Assembly (NCBI GenBank): GCA_014584705.1
Contig: JACTMJ010000006.1
Span: forward strand, 248,001 to 312,000
From: Acidobacteriota bacterium
GTDB lineage: Bacteria; Acidobacteriota; Terriglobia; Bryobacterales; Bryobacteraceae
Length of the DNA: 64,000 nucleotides
Direction of reading: 5' to 3'
In this document: one piece after another, positions 46,608-56,007 of the stretch
Position numbering within the stretch: the first letter of the stretch is position 1
How the letters are laid out: every line of letters starts with the position of its first letter
The notes under the pieces: model-generated
What the model was told of the DNA's origin: nothing
Databases searched by the model: none
Seen by the model: the letters and a program-made list of their open reading frames with translations, nothing else
Translations under genes and position numbers: made by a program

Positions 46608-48080
46608 GTGAATTCTCGAACAGAACTAAGCCCGGCGGAACACGTGCGGCGGTGGCTCACGCGCATCGCGATTGGGGGCAATGATGGCATTGCCGTTCTG
46701 GACCCCGCGACGGATGAACTCATCGCCCATGTTCCGCATGACGGAGCGACGGCCGCGCGAGCGGCGGTCGACAGGGCCGAAGCAGCAGCCGTGCAGTGGC
46801 GGAATTTGGTTGCCGAAGAGCGCGGACGCTTGTTGCTGCGATTCGCCGAACGGATGCTGGAGGAGCAGGACTCCCTGGCCGCGCTCTTAACCACGGAACA
46901 GGGAAAACCACTCGCGGAAGCAGCGGGGGAGATCCGCTACGCGGCGTCCTTCCTGCGCTTCGCCGCGGGGGAGGCGGAACGGATTTACGGCGATATCGTG
47001 CCGGCCTCCCGGAAGGAAAAGCGCATCCTGGTGCTGCGCCAGCCGGTGGGAATCGTGGCTATTGTGACGCCGTGGAATTTTCCGGCGGCGATGATCACGC
47101 GAAAGCTCGGTCCCGCGCTGGCTGCGGGCTGCACGGCAGTGATCAAGCCCGCCGAACAGACGCCTCTCACCGCCCTCGCGTTGGCCTGGCTAGCGCGCGA
47201 GGCGGGCATTCCGGATGGCGTCCTGAACGTCGTCACGGGCGAGCCGGAAGCGATCGTCGATACCTGGCTCGAAGATCCGCGCGTGCGCAAGCTCAGCTTT
47301 ACTGGCTCCACGGAAGTGGGTCGGTTGTTGATGGCCAAGGCGGCCCGCAACCTGACGAGGCTCTCGCTTGAACTGGGCGGGCACGCGCCTTTCCTGGTTT
47401 TTGATGATGCCGACATCGCCCTGGCCGTCGAGGGCGCGGTCGTGAACAAGTTTCGCAATGCCGGGCAAACCTGCATCTGCACCAACCGGTTCTACGTGCA
47501 AGCGGGCGTTTACGACGAATTCGTTTCGGGCTATGCAGCAGCCATGCGCGAACTGAAGGTTGGCCGGGGCACAACCGCTGGCGTGAGTATCGGCCCGCTC
47601 ATCGACGACGCCGGAATGGCCAAGGTGGAAGCTCACGTGGCAGACGCGCTGGCGCACGGTGCAACCCTGCACGAGGGCGGAAAGCGCGTGCCGCTACCCG
47701 GCCTGGCGGACCGCTTCTACGCGCCCACGCTCTACGCGCCCACGCTGATCGAGAAGTTCACCCCCGAAATGCGCCTCGCCCAGGAAGAGACCTTCGGCCC
47801 GGTAAGCCCGGTGGCCCGTTTCACGCACGAGGAGGAGGCCGTCGGCATGGCCAACGCCTCCCGGTACGGATTGGCCGCCTATTTCTATACGCGCGATGCC
47901 GCAAGGCTCATGCGGGTGTCCGAAGCGCTCGACTACGGCGTGATTGGCGCGAACGATGGAGCGCCTTCCACGGCGCAGGCACCCTTCGGTGGCATGAAGC
48001 AATCCGGCTTCGGGCGGGAGGGTGGCCGCTACGGTATGGAGGACTACCTCGAGACGAAGTATGTCTCCTGGCGTATTTGA
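46608..48080 (+). CDS. Aldehyde dehydrogenase, succinate-semialdehyde-dehydrogenase-like
   Basis: A 490-residue NAD(P)-dependent enzyme. I chose the GTG at 46608 over the GTG at 46602 because GGGGAGG ends five bases before it. Family motifs are VTPWNFPAAMITRKLGPALAAGC, VIKPAEQTPLTAL, FTGSTEVGRLL, the catalytic Glu in SLELGGHAPF (about residue 255), and the catalytic Cys in NAGQTCICTNRFYV (about 289). The Cys sequence and QEETFGPV match the GabD group, which oxidises succinate semialdehyde to succinate, but other small aldehydes are possible. It is convergent with the Gfo/Idh-DUF1080 gene, with only 10 bases between stops. Confidence 0.93.
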   Translation: MNSRTELSPAEHVRRWLTRIAIGGNDGIAVLDPATDELIAHVPHDGATAARAAVDRAEAAAVQWRNLVAEERGRLLLRFAERMLEEQDSLAALLTTEQGKPLAEAAGEIRYAASFLRFAAGEAERIYGDIVPASRKEKRILVLRQPVGIVAIVTPWNFPAAMITRKLGPALAAGCTAVIKPAEQTPLTALALAWLAREAGIPDGVLNVVTGEPEAIVDTWLEDPRVRKLSFTGSTEVGRLLMAKAARNLTRLSLELGGHAPFLVFDDADIALAVEGAVVNKFRNAGQTCICTNRFYVQAGVYDEFVSGYAAAMRELKVGRGTTAGVSIGPLIDDAGMAKVEAHVADALAHGATLHEGGKRVPLPGLADRFYAPTLYAPTLIEKFTPEMRLAQEETFGPVSPVARFTHEEEAVGMANASRYGLAAYFYTRDAARLMRVSEALDYGVIGANDGAPSTAQAPFGGMKQSGFGREGGRYGMEDYLETKYVSWRI

Positions 48081-48090
48081 ACCGGCACGG

Positions 48091-49845
48091 CTATAACTCC
48101 CGCAAGCGGATGTTTCGGAACCACACCTCCACGCCGGGGCCGGAATGCACCTGGAGCGCGAGGATCCCGCGCGCAAGGATGCCGGATTCCTTCTCCGTAT
48201 AGTCGACAGTGCGCATGCCGTCGATGGTGAGGCTGATGTGCCGGCCATTCGCCCGGATCGCGTAGGTGTGCCAACCCGACGGATCGAGCTTGTCGATGGC
48301 GGGTTGCGGCGCTTGCACGAGCACCCGGTTGCGCCGGGATTCGTCATAGAGGCAGCCCCAGTATTTCTCGCCGATATCGGCCTGATATCCGGAAAGTTCA
48401 TGCGCCTGTTTCGCGGGGACGCTGCGAAACTGGATGCCGCTGTTACCCGCGCCATTCAACAGACGAAACTCCAGAGAGAGTTCGAAATTTTCGAAGGCTT
48501 CGCTGGTTCGTAGAAAGTCATTCCATTTCTGGCCCGTGTGCCTGCCGACGATCATGCCGTCGCGCACGCTCCAGACATTCGGCGTATCCTGCACCCATCC
48601 ATTGAGGGTGCGGCCGTCGAACAGTTCTCGCCATGCCCCAGGGGCGAGGCCCGGCTCCACCATCCGCCCGGAACGGATGGCTTCGTTGCCGAAGTGCGAT
48701 GCGTTCGCGGCGTTCACAGCATCCCGCACAGGGGCGTTCGGCGTCTTGCGCGTCCGGATGCAATCGAGCCAGTTGAGCACATGGTCCACGGTGCCGTCGC
48801 GCTGGGCCTCAACGCGAATGCTGGGCGCGGAGATACTCGATTTGCGGTCAAACGTGCCGTTCTCCGGGTAGACCTCAAAGTAGGGCCGGGTTACACGGAG
48901 CGAACCGTCCGTTCCGCGAAAGAGAATTCCGCCATCCTCCATCCGCGTGATCATGGTGCTGAGGTAGGAAACCTGGAAGCCCTTGGGATAAAGCGAAGCA
49001 AGGCTCACCGTATCCGGCGCTTCAAACCAGGGCACCTGCAGATTCGCGCCCTGCCCGCGCACCTCCGTGGGAATATGGTCGTCCATCACCCAATGCACGG
49101 TTTCAATCCAGTGCGAGTAAAGGTCCGTGAGCGTGCCGCCACCGTAATCCCAGAACCAACGCCAACCGGCGAAGCGCCATGGTTCAAACGGCCGGGGGCA
49201 GGCATTGCCCAGAAACTGCGGCCAATCCAGTTGCGCAAGATCGATCTCCGGAGGCGTGCGGCTTCGATTGTAGTTCTGGTTCCACCAGGTGAGCACTTGT
49301 GTCACCTTGCCGATGCCGCCCGACGAGATCAGTTCCCGCGCCTGCGCGATGTGCGGGTAACTGCGCTGCTGGTAGCCCCCCTGAAGGATGCGTCCGGTGG
49401 CTTCGACGGCGTCGATCACGGAGGCGCCCTCTTCGACAGAGTGCGTCAGCGGCTTCTCACAATAGACGTCCTTCCCCGCATTCACGGCGGCGATTGTCAT
49501 GGGCACGTGCCAGTGGTCCGGCGCGCCGACAACAACGCCGTCAATGTCCTTACGGTCCAGCAGCGCGCGGAAATCGGAGTGCGTTTCAGGCCCGCCCGTC
49601 TCGCTGCCTGTGAGGGATTTGCGGAAGCGAGCCAGATGCGGCGGGTAAATATCGGATACAGCCACAACGGTGGCCCCACCGTGCTCCTGGGTGGTTCGCG
49701 CAACGTAGGAGCCGCGGCTGCCCGCGCCGATCAAACCGATCCGGATCCGGTCGTTCGCGCCCCAAACGCGGGTGGAGGCCGCCGCCGTTGCCGCGGCCAG
49801 AAAGAAGCGCCGCGATACGGAAGAAGATGCCTGGGAAAATGCCAT
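48091..49845 (-). CDS. Tat-exported fusion: Gfo/Idh/MocA oxidoreductase and DUF1080 (3-keto-glycoside hydrolase/lyase)
   Basis: A 584-residue protein. Residues 1-30 carry a Tat signal (SRRFFLAAATAAAS). Residues about 34-390 are a Gfo/Idh/MocA dehydrogenase: IRIGLIGAGSRGSYVA (Rossmann), CEKPLTHSVEEG with the catalytic-region Lys, and GGGTLTDLYSHWIETVHW with a His typical of the Oxidored_MocA_C part. Residues about 400-584 are DUF1080 (WRELFDGRTLNGW, then IQFRSVPA and WHTYAIRANG). Known family members oxidise the C3 hydroxyl of a glycoside and a DUF1080 enzyme then breaks the activated bond. The fusion would place both steps in one exported protein. The start at 49845 has a GATATC hexamer nine bases upstream. 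It lies 49 bases after the SPOR gene on the same strand. Confidence 0.86.
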   Translation of the reverse strand: MAFSQASSSVSRRFFLAAATAAASTRVWGANDRIRIGLIGAGSRGSYVARTTQEHGGATVVAVSDIYPPHLARFRKSLTGSETGGPETHSDFRALLDRKDIDGVVVGAPDHWHVPMTIAAVNAGKDVYCEKPLTHSVEEGASVIDAVEATGRILQGGYQQRSYPHIAQARELISSGGIGKVTQVLTWWNQNYNRSRTPPEIDLAQLDWPQFLGNACPRPFEPWRFAGWRWFWDYGGGTLTDLYSHWIETVHWVMDDHIPTEVRGQGANLQVPWFEAPDTVSLASLYPKGFQVSYLSTMITRMEDGGILFRGTDGSLRVTRPYFEVYPENGTFDRKSSISAPSIRVEAQRDGTVDHVLNWLDCIRTRKTPNAPVRDAVNAANASHFGNEAIRSGRMVEPGLAPGAWRELFDGRTLNGWVQDTPNVWSVRDGMIVGRHTGQKWNDFLRTSEAFENFELSLEFRLLNGAGNSGIQFRSVPAKQAHELSGYQADIGEKYWGCLYDESRRNRVLVQAPQPAIDKLDPSGWHTYAIRANGRHISLTIDGMRTVDYTEKESGILARGILALQVHSGPGVEVWFRNIRLREL

Positions 49846-49894
49846 GGAGAACACGATATCGCACTTCAGCGCAACCGCCCGCGTTCACGGTGGC

Positions 49895-50578
49895 TTAGTA
49901 GCGCTGAACAATGCTGGGAAGCCCGTCGCCGGAGAGTTTTTTCTTGGTCTCATTCAACCGGGCGGAGGTCTCAAACGGGCCGATTAGCACACGGAATAGG
50001 TTCTTGTCCGGCACTTCCGAGAGGAAAGCCCGGTATCCGCGCTTGTTGAGCTGTTCCGCCATCAGTTCCGCTTCCGCCCGCCCGATGGCGGCCACCTGCA
50101 GGAACACATCCCCCTTGCGCGGCGTGATGATCCGTATCTTCTCGCTCAGAATCTCGCGCGTGCGCTCGGTGGTGCCAGTGCGTTCGGCCGTAGCAGTATG
50201 CTGCGGCGCTGGCACTGGGGCAGCGGCGGCCGGGGCGATCTCCCGCTTCTCCGCGGGCGCGCTTTGAACCGGTGTTGCGGGTGGAGCTTGGGGAAGCACC
50301 GCCGTCGCCGGGGACATTGGTTCCGGCCCGCTCTCCGACGCGGCGGGCCGCCCGGCCAGGTTCGCCGATTGCGGTATCTCATCGTCGGCGGTGCCTGGCG
50401 AGACCTTGCCCGCCGCCCCCGCAACCGTTTTCGGCTCGCTCATCACGGCGGAGTTGCGCCCGAGAATGTAGCCAAGCGTCAGGAAGATCGCGAATAGAAT
50501 TACCAGCACAAAGAAGCCGCTCAACAATTGGCGGTTTCCCAAAACGAGTTCGTAGTGGCCTTCGTCCGATTTTGGCAT
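49895..50578 (-). CDS. SPOR-domain single-pass membrane protein
   Basis: A 227-residue protein. I chose the ATG at 50578 because GAGG lies upstream, whereas the ATG at 50605 has an AGGA too close to it. A single transmembrane helix (SGFFVLVILFAIFLTLGYILG) follows a short cytoplasmic stretch. A Pro/Ala-rich linker of about 80 residues leads to a C-terminal SPOR domain (GDVFLQVAAIGRAEAELMAEQLNKRGYRAFLS to FRVLIGPFETSARLNETKKKL). SPOR domains bind denuded peptidoglycan glycan strands at division sites. The topology is that of FtsN or DedD. It lies in a same-strand run with slipin and NfeD. Confidence 0.9.
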   Translation of the reverse strand: MPKSDEGHYELVLGNRQLLSGFFVLVILFAIFLTLGYILGRNSAVMSEPKTVAGAAGKVSPGTADDEIPQSANLAGRPAASESGPEPMSPATAVLPQAPPATPVQSAPAEKREIAPAAAAPVPAPQHTATAERTGTTERTREILSEKIRIITPRKGDVFLQVAAIGRAEAELMAEQLNKRGYRAFLSEVPDKNLFRVLIGPFETSARLNETKKKLSGDGLPSIVQRY

Positions 50579-50646
50579 GGCGGCGGGAACCTCAATACGC
50601 AACATTCCTGGCCTGGGAACAGAAATGGCGAGGGATGTTTCCGTAA

Positions 50647-51429
50647 CTACTCTTTTATACCAGCCTTTTGTTCAATGAGTTTCGTCACCGCGCTCACCAT
50701 ATCGATCGGGACCGGAAAAACAATCGTGGAATTCTTCTCCACGCCCAGTTCCACGAGGGTTTGCAAATAGCGCAATTGCAGGGCGGCCGGCTGCTTCTGG
50801 ATCAGCTCGGCGGCATCCGCCAGACGGGCCGCCGCGCCATACTCGCCCTCGGCATGAATGATCTTGGCGCGACGCTCCCGCTCCGCTTCCGCCTGCTTGG
50901 CAATGGCGCGGACCATCTGCTCCGGCAGATCCACCTGCTTCACCTCCACCATCTGCACCTTGATGCCCCAGGGGTCCGTTTGCTGGTCAAGCACGGATTG
51001 CAGACGGAGGTTGAGATGCTCGCGGTCGCTCAGAAGCTGGTCCAGTTCCACTTCGCCAAGCACACTACGCAAGCGGGTCTGCGCGAGTTGCGACGTGGCA
51101 TAAAGGTAATTCGCCACCTCGACAACCGCCTTATTCGGATCGACCACCCGGAAGTAGACGACGGCATTCACCTTGACGGTGACGTTGTCTCTCGTGATCA
51201 CGTCCTGCGAGGGGACGTCCAGTGTTTCCACGCGGAGAGACATGCGAACGAGATGGTCGATCGGCCGCCAGACGAAGATAATTCCCGGGCCTTTGGGCAT
51301 TCCCCGCAATCGGCCCAGACGGAAAATCACTCCCCGTTCATACTCAGCCAGAACCTTGATACAGGAAAGAGCCCAAAGCACCACAATGGCAATGACGATC
51401 GTGATCGGTTGCACTTCATTCGCCTCCAT
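50647..51429 (-). CDS. Slipin/stomatin-like SPFH membrane protein
   Basis: A 260-residue protein with an N-terminal membrane helix ([19 protein letters not shown]) and an SPFH domain ([26 protein letters not shown], then [24 protein letters not shown]). A coiled-coil arm follows, rich in Glu and Ala ([19 protein letters not shown]). The ending [10 protein letters not shown] is typical. Slipins form oligomeric membrane microdomains and are substrates or partners of NfeD-type proteases. It lies 19 bases downstream of the NfeD gene, the classical arrangement. Confidence 0.94.
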   Translation of the reverse strand: MEANEVQPITIVIAIVVLWALSCIKVLAEYERGVIFRLGRLRGMPKGPGIIFVWRPIDHLVRMSLRVETLDVPSQDVITRDNVTVKVNAVVYFRVVDPNKAVVEVANYLYATSQLAQTRLRSVLGEVELDQLLSDREHLNLRLQSVLDQQTDPWGIKVQMVEVKQVDLPEQMVRAIAKQAEAERERRAKIIHAEGEYGAAARLADAAELIQKQPAALQLRYLQTLVELGVEKNSTIVFPVPIDMVSAVTKLIEQKAGIKE

Positions 51430-51448
51430 AGCCTGCGCGAATGCAGGG

Positions 51449-52852
51449 TTAAGGTTGCGTGGAAGACGGAGACGGCTCCGTCTCGGGTTCAACATAGACG
51501 GTGAGTCCGCTGAGACGTTTCACGCGGACAGAGTCTCCCTTGGCGACTGGCGCGGAGGAAATCGCATTCCAATAATCTCCGTCCAGAAGGATGCGGCCCG
51601 ACGGAGCAAGATCCTCCACGGCGATCCCGCGGCGTCCCGGCAAGGATTCGACACCGGTAAGCACCTTCGAGCGATGCGCACGCAAGACGAGCGAGAGCAG
51701 GAAGACGGTGATGGCGGTAAAGCCAATCGATACCGCCACGGCCACACCCCAGCGAATTCGCATTTCCGGAATCGGGCTATCCACCAGCAGCATTGCGCCC
51801 AGAGCCATCGCGACCGCGCCACCGGCACCCAGGATGCCGTGGGAAGCGAAGTTTGCCTCCAGGATGAAGAATGCAACGGCAAGCAAGAGCAGCGCCACGC
51901 CCATCCAGTTGATGGGAAGAATGGAGAGCGCGGAGAGCCCGACAAGGGCAGCGATGGCCCCGGCCACTCCGGGAAGAATCAGCCCGGGGTGAGTGAATTC
52001 CACATAGATCCCGAGAACGCCCGCGATGGTGAGGATAAACGCAAGATTCGGGTCACTCACGGCGGACATCAGCCGTTCCCGGCTGCTCTTCTCATAAGGA
52101 GTGAATACGGGATTCGACAGCGCCAGCACGCGCTCCTGCCCGGCCCAATTCTTGAACGGATGTTTGGCGATCGCGGCGAACAGCGCAGCATCTCCGTCCG
52201 CGATCAAGTCAATGAGATTCTCCTTCAACGCCTCGGATTCGGTGAACGCCTTGGCTTCCAGCACCGTTTTCTGTGCGAGTTCGGCATTGCGTCCGCGCCG
52301 GGTGGCGATGCTGCGGATACTGGCGGAAGCGTCTTCTTCCACCTTCTTGCGCATGACCGGGTCCATCTTCTCGCCCATCAACACGGGGGAGGCCGCGCCG
52401 GTGTTCGTGCCGGGCGTCATGGCCGCGATGTCCCCGGCCTCCAGCAGGAAGAAACCCGCCGAAGCGGCGCGTGCCCCGCTGGGAGTAACATACGTAACCA
52501 CCGGCACTTTCGACGCCACGATGACCTCGACGCATTCGCGCATCGCGTCCATCAATCCGCCGGGCGTGTTCAGCCGAACCAAAACCGCCGCCGCGTTGGC
52601 ACTCTCGGCCTGGGCGATCGCATGCCGCAGAATCTCCACGGTAATCGGATGTATGACGCCATCGACATCCACGGTAACAACGTCTTGCGAAGAAGACGGA
52701 CTTGCCACGGGAGAGGCCGGGGGGGCGGAGACCGCCTGCGAACTGAGGGGAAGCGTGGCCAGGAACAGGAGGCAAAGGAGGCGGACCAGGAACTCGCGCG
52801 CCGAAGCGCGAGGCGCGGACGGAGTAGCTGTATGCAAAGCGTTGCCCCGCAT
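51449..52852 (-). CDS. NfeD-family membrane serine protease (ClpP-class)
   Basis: A 467-residue protein. The start at 52852 follows GGAAAGGAGATG. Residues 1-50 hold a signal or anchor ([20 protein letters not shown]). Residues about 60-250 are a ClpP/crotonase-fold protease: [16 protein letters not shown], the nucleophile Ser in [17 protein letters not shown], and [14 protein letters not shown] Lys for the Ser-Lys dyad appears in MRKKVEED. Several membrane helices follow, then a C-terminal soluble OB-like domain ([24 protein letters not shown] and [12 protein letters not shown]). The long NfeD proteins with protease domain cleave stomatin-type proteins, matching the slipin gene downstream. 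Confidence 0.93.
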   Translation of the reverse strand: MRGNALHTATPSAPRASAREFLVRLLCLLFLATLPLSSQAVSAPPASPVASPSSSQDVVTVDVDGVIHPITVEILRHAIAQAESANAAAVLVRLNTPGGLMDAMRECVEVIVASKVPVVTYVTPSGARAASAGFFLLEAGDIAAMTPGTNTGAASPVLMGEKMDPVMRKKVEEDASASIRSIATRRGRNAELAQKTVLEAKAFTESEALKENLIDLIADGDAALFAAIAKHPFKNWAGQERVLALSNPVFTPYEKSSRERLMSAVSDPNLAFILTIAGVLGIYVEFTHPGLILPGVAGAIAALVGLSALSILPINWMGVALLLLAVAFFILEANFASHGILGAGGAVAMALGAMLLVDSPIPEMRIRWGVAVAVSIGFTAITVFLLSLVLRAHRSKVLTGVESLPGRRGIAVEDLAPSGRILLDGDYWNAISSAPVAKGDSVRVKRLSGLTVYVEPETEPSPSSTQP

Positions 52853-52991
52853 CCGTACATCTCCTTTCCTATTGCATGTGTATCGCAGTTGGAACAAGGA
52901 AACAATGTTCGCCCGCCGAGCGGGAGTCTCTCAGCGCTTGGGAAACCGGCTATTTTCAGGAACATGGGGTTCCGCAGTATCCTGAGAGCCA

Positions 52992-53273
52992 GTGAGTGTT
53001 TTGGTGCGAATCGGCAAGAGCAAGGCCATCCTGCGGGGTGGAGAGTGGCTGTGCGCCGCACCGGAACTCGAAGAGGCGCTCAACCGCTTCACGCGGCACT
53101 GGGTGCAGCGGGGGGCCGAGAACAGCGATCTGCAAGGCAACCTGGAGGACCGCATTGCGGAAGCAGCCGCAAGGCGTTTCGGCGGCAAGGTGACGCTACG
53201 TCTGGATTCCCGGGGCAGAATTCACCAGCGGAAATACTTTCAACTTCGCCAACTGAATCTCTTTGACTACTGA
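52992..53273 (+). CDS. Small basic protein of unknown function
   Basis: A 93-residue protein starting with GTG at 52992. TATCCT (52978-52983) ends eight bases before the start, near the distance used by other leaderless genes here. The sequence is soluble and charged, with no membrane segment or signal: a short beta start (SVLVRIGKSKAILRGG), a helix (LEEALNRFTRHWVQRG), then an amphipathic helix (LEDRIAEAAARRFGG) and a strand (KVTLRLDS). It is divergent from NfeD and convergent with the Uup gene. I do not recognise a family. Confidence 0.55.
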   Translation: MSVLVRIGKSKAILRGGEWLCAAPELEEALNRFTRHWVQRGAENSDLQGNLEDRIAEAAARRFGGKVTLRLDSRGRIHQRKYFQLRQLNLFDY

Positions 53274-53340
53274 TGCGCTCGCGCCCCAGGAACGCAGCAT
53301 GGAGGCTGCGATCTCACGCCGGCACCGCATGAGCCGCGCC

Positions 53341-55179
53341 TCAGACGGACGCCGCGCCCACCTGCTTTTCTTCGAGTTCCGCCCAACGCGTATAGAGCGC
53401 TTCGATCTCCGCCTGGAGGCTGGCTTGCGCGGAAAGGAGTTCCTGGACGCGCGCGCCATCGGAGACGACAGCGGCATCGTTTAGCTGTTCTTCCACTTCG
53501 CCCAGCCGTGCTTCGGCCAGATGGATGCGTTCTTCCATACCGTCCGCTTCCCGCTGCTCCAGGTAGGAGAGTTTCGCGGGTCTGGCCTGAGCCACGGGCG
53601 CTGCCTGCGATGCCGGCGTCGCGGCCGTGCGCGCCTGCTTTCGGCGGGCCGCCTCCCGGCTATGGCGCGCCTCCTGCCATTGCCAGTAGTCCGCGAAGAT
53701 ACCCCACTCGCCATCGCCAAAGAGACCCAGAACGTGAGTGCAGATCCGATCCAGCAGAAACCGGTCATGCGTAATGAGAATCAATGCGCCAGGGAATTCG
53801 ACCAGGCTTTCCTCGAGCACTTCGAGGGTGGGAATGTCGAGATCGTTGGTGGGCTCATCGAGCAACAGCAGATCCGCCGGATCCAGCATCAGCCGGGCGA
53901 TTAGCAACCGGGCATGCTCGCCGCCGGAGAGGCTGCCGACGGGCGATTGCAGTTGCTCCTTTTCGAAGAGGAAGCGGTGCGCCCAGGCAGCGACGTGGAT
54001 GGACTTGTCTCGGAACAGGATGAGATCTTCATGCGCGCCGAGGGCCTGCTGCAGGGTGTGGCTGGGATCAAGCTGTTCGCGTCGCTGATCAAAGTACACG
54101 GGCTTCAGAAAATCCGCGCGATGAATTGTTCCCGTGTCTGGCTCCAGTTGGCCGAGGAGCACGCGAAGCAGCGTGCTCTTGCCGCTGCCATTTGCGCCAG
54201 CCAGCCCAAGTCGCATGCGCGGTGTGAGCAGGAAGGAGAGATTGCGGAAGAGGGTTCGGTCACCAAAAGATTTGCTCAGATTGCTCGCCTCGAGCAACCG
54301 CTTGGTCTGGCGATCGGTCGCCTCAAAGTCGATCTGGGCCGCGCCGGTCTTGTTCAGTGACCTCGTGCTCTCGAGTTCGTCAATCAAGCGGTGCGCCTGA
54401 TCGATGCGAGCCTTGGCCTTGGTAGCGCGCGCCTTCGGGCCGCGGCGCAACCATTCCAGTTCCGTGCGCACGCGGTTAGCCAGAGAATCTTCGTACGAAG
54501 CCTGGGCAGCCAGAAACTCTCCTCGCTTTTCGAGGAAGACGGAATAGCTGCCCGGTGCGCGAAAAATGCCGTCGGGAAAATTGCGTCCGAGTTCGGCCAT
54601 CTGCTCCGCGACGTTCTCCAGGAAGAGACGGTCATGGCTCACGACCACGAAGCTCGGCGCCTCGTTCTTGAGAAAGCCTTCCAGCCATTCGATACCTTCG
54701 AGATCGAGGTGGTTGGTGGGCTCGTCTAGAAGCAGCAAATCGGGCCTTCCTGCAATCTGCTCCGCAATCGCCAGCCGTTTCTGCCAGCCGCCGGAGAGCT
54801 TCCGGGCGGGCTCGGATGGATCCGCAAAGCCCACCTTCCCCATGAGGATGTGCAGGCGGCGATCCCGCTCCAATTCCTCCAGGGCCAAGGGCGCGATTCC
54901 TCGCTCCAGCACGCTCCAAACGGTATCTTCGGAGGCAAACCCGGTTTCCTGTGCAACATAACCGACGCGCACGCCCTTTCGGCGAACCACTTCACCGGTA
55001 TCCGGGTGCTCCAACCCCGCCAGGATCTCCATCAGCGTGCTCTTGCCGCTTCCGTTCTTGCCAATCAACCCGAGGCGGTCCCCTTCGGCGAGGTGAACGC
55101 TGAAGTTTTGAAACAGAGGGCGCGCCCCGTAGGACTTGGAGATTCCCAGACAACTCAACAATGCGGACATCGTAACCAT
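53341..55179 (-). CDS. uup: ABC-F ATPase, Uup-like
   Basis: A 612-residue protein with two ABC domains and no membrane part. The first domain has GKNGSGKS, the signature LSGGWQKRLAIAEQ and LLLDEPTNHLDLEG; the second has GANGSGKS, LSGGEHARLLIARL and LLLLDEPTNDLD. The linker between them is the ABC-F P-site-tRNA-interaction motif region, rich in Arg and Lys. The C-terminal end (about residues 530-612) is a coiled coil (ERIHLAEARLGEVEEQL), as in Uup. Uup acts on ribosome complexes and genome stability. The start may be the first ATG (55179) or the Met at 55170. The gene is convergent with the small protein gene at 52992. Confidence 0.9.
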   Translation of the reverse strand: MVTMSALLSCLGISKSYGARPLFQNFSVHLAEGDRLGLIGKNGSGKSTLMEILAGLEHPDTGEVVRRKGVRVGYVAQETGFASEDTVWSVLERGIAPLALEELERDRRLHILMGKVGFADPSEPARKLSGGWQKRLAIAEQIAGRPDLLLLDEPTNHLDLEGIEWLEGFLKNEAPSFVVVSHDRLFLENVAEQMAELGRNFPDGIFRAPGSYSVFLEKRGEFLAAQASYEDSLANRVRTELEWLRRGPKARATKAKARIDQAHRLIDELESTRSLNKTGAAQIDFEATDRQTKRLLEASNLSKSFGDRTLFRNLSFLLTPRMRLGLAGANGSGKSTLLRVLLGQLEPDTGTIHRADFLKPVYFDQRREQLDPSHTLQQALGAHEDLILFRDKSIHVAAWAHRFLFEKEQLQSPVGSLSGGEHARLLIARLMLDPADLLLLDEPTNDLDIPTLEVLEESLVEFPGALILITHDRFLLDRICTHVLGLFGDGEWGIFADYWQWQEARHSREAARRKQARTAATPASQAAPVAQARPAKLSYLEQREADGMEERIHLAEARLGEVEEQLNDAAVVSDGARVQELLSAQASLQAEIEALYTRWAELEEKQVGAASV

Positions 55180-55349
55180 CGTAGCGTGGAGAGCAAAAGA
55201 GGACGCCTGACAGGGTAGCGTCGAGGCACTTCCCGAGGCTTCCTCGCGTGTGACTCGCCGGCCATGCGGGCAGGCTCCTCAGCACGCTGCGGCGCGCGTG
55301 TGCAAAATAGGGTATGCCCCTGGAGCGCACGATGAGCTTGGAGCGCGTC

Positions 55350-56000
55350 ATGAAATCCATCACGTCTTTCCGATTCCGCGCTTTCTATTCCGGAGCGATC
55401 ATTTGCGGGTTGCTGATTGCGTGCGGCAGCATTCCCCTGCGATCGAACGACGCGCAAGACGACGCCCGGCGAATTCTGGAGAAATTACGCGTGGCTTCCG
55501 GCGCAACCGTGGGCGAGATTGGCGGTGGAGACGGGGATGTCGCCGTGGCGGTTGCTACGCTTCTGGGAAACGAGGGGCGGGTGCTCGTAACGGAGTTGGA
55601 TCCGGCCAAGATTGAATCGATGCAGAAACGCTTCGCGCGGGGCAACTCGGCCACGGTGAAAGTCACGGCATCGAGCGCCGATTCGACGAAGCTCCCGGAC
55701 CAGTGTTGCGACGGAATTTACATGCGCGACGTGTACCACCATTTCACGAATCCGAAAGCGATGGTGGCGAGCCTTTACCGGAATCTCAAACCGGGCGGGC
55801 GGCTGGTGGTGATCGATTTCCGCCCGCGCACGGGAGGCAACTGGAGCACACCAGCGGGAGTGCCTTCGAATCGGGGCGGGCATGGCATCCCGATCGCCCT
55901 GCTGCGCGAGGAACTGGAGGCCGGCGGATTCCGGCATCTCGAAACGATCGAGCAATGGCGGGACAATCTCTACGCGGTGGTGATGGAGAAGCCGCGCTAG
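55350..56000 (+). CDS. Class I methyltransferase with lipoprotein-type N terminus
   Basis: A 216-residue protein. I chose the ATG at 55350 because GGAG lies seven bases upstream; in-frame ATGs at 55314 and 55332 exist, and CAAAAT ends five bases before 55314. Residues 4-25 are a hydrophobic signal ending in a lipobox (LIAC, Cys 25). The mature part is a UbiE-type SAM methyltransferase: motif I VGEIGGGDGDVAVAVA, the acidic end of strand 2 (VTELDPAKI), DGIYMRDVYHHF after motif II, and LKPGGRLVVIDF. The Gly-rich loop is intact, so SAM binding is likely. SAM is a cytoplasmic cofactor, so a membrane-attached or exported enzyme is unusual; the signal could instead be a simple anchor facing the cytoplasm. 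Confidence 0.82.
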   Translation: MKSITSFRFRAFYSGAIICGLLIACGSIPLRSNDAQDDARRILEKLRVASGATVGEIGGGDGDVAVAVATLLGNEGRVLVTELDPAKIESMQKRFARGNSATVKVTASSADSTKLPDQCCDGIYMRDVYHHFTNPKAMVASLYRNLKPGGRLVVIDFRPRTGGNWSTPAGVPSNRGGHGIPIALLREELEAGGFRHLETIEQWRDNLYAVVMEKPR

Positions 56001-56007
56001 ACGCACC

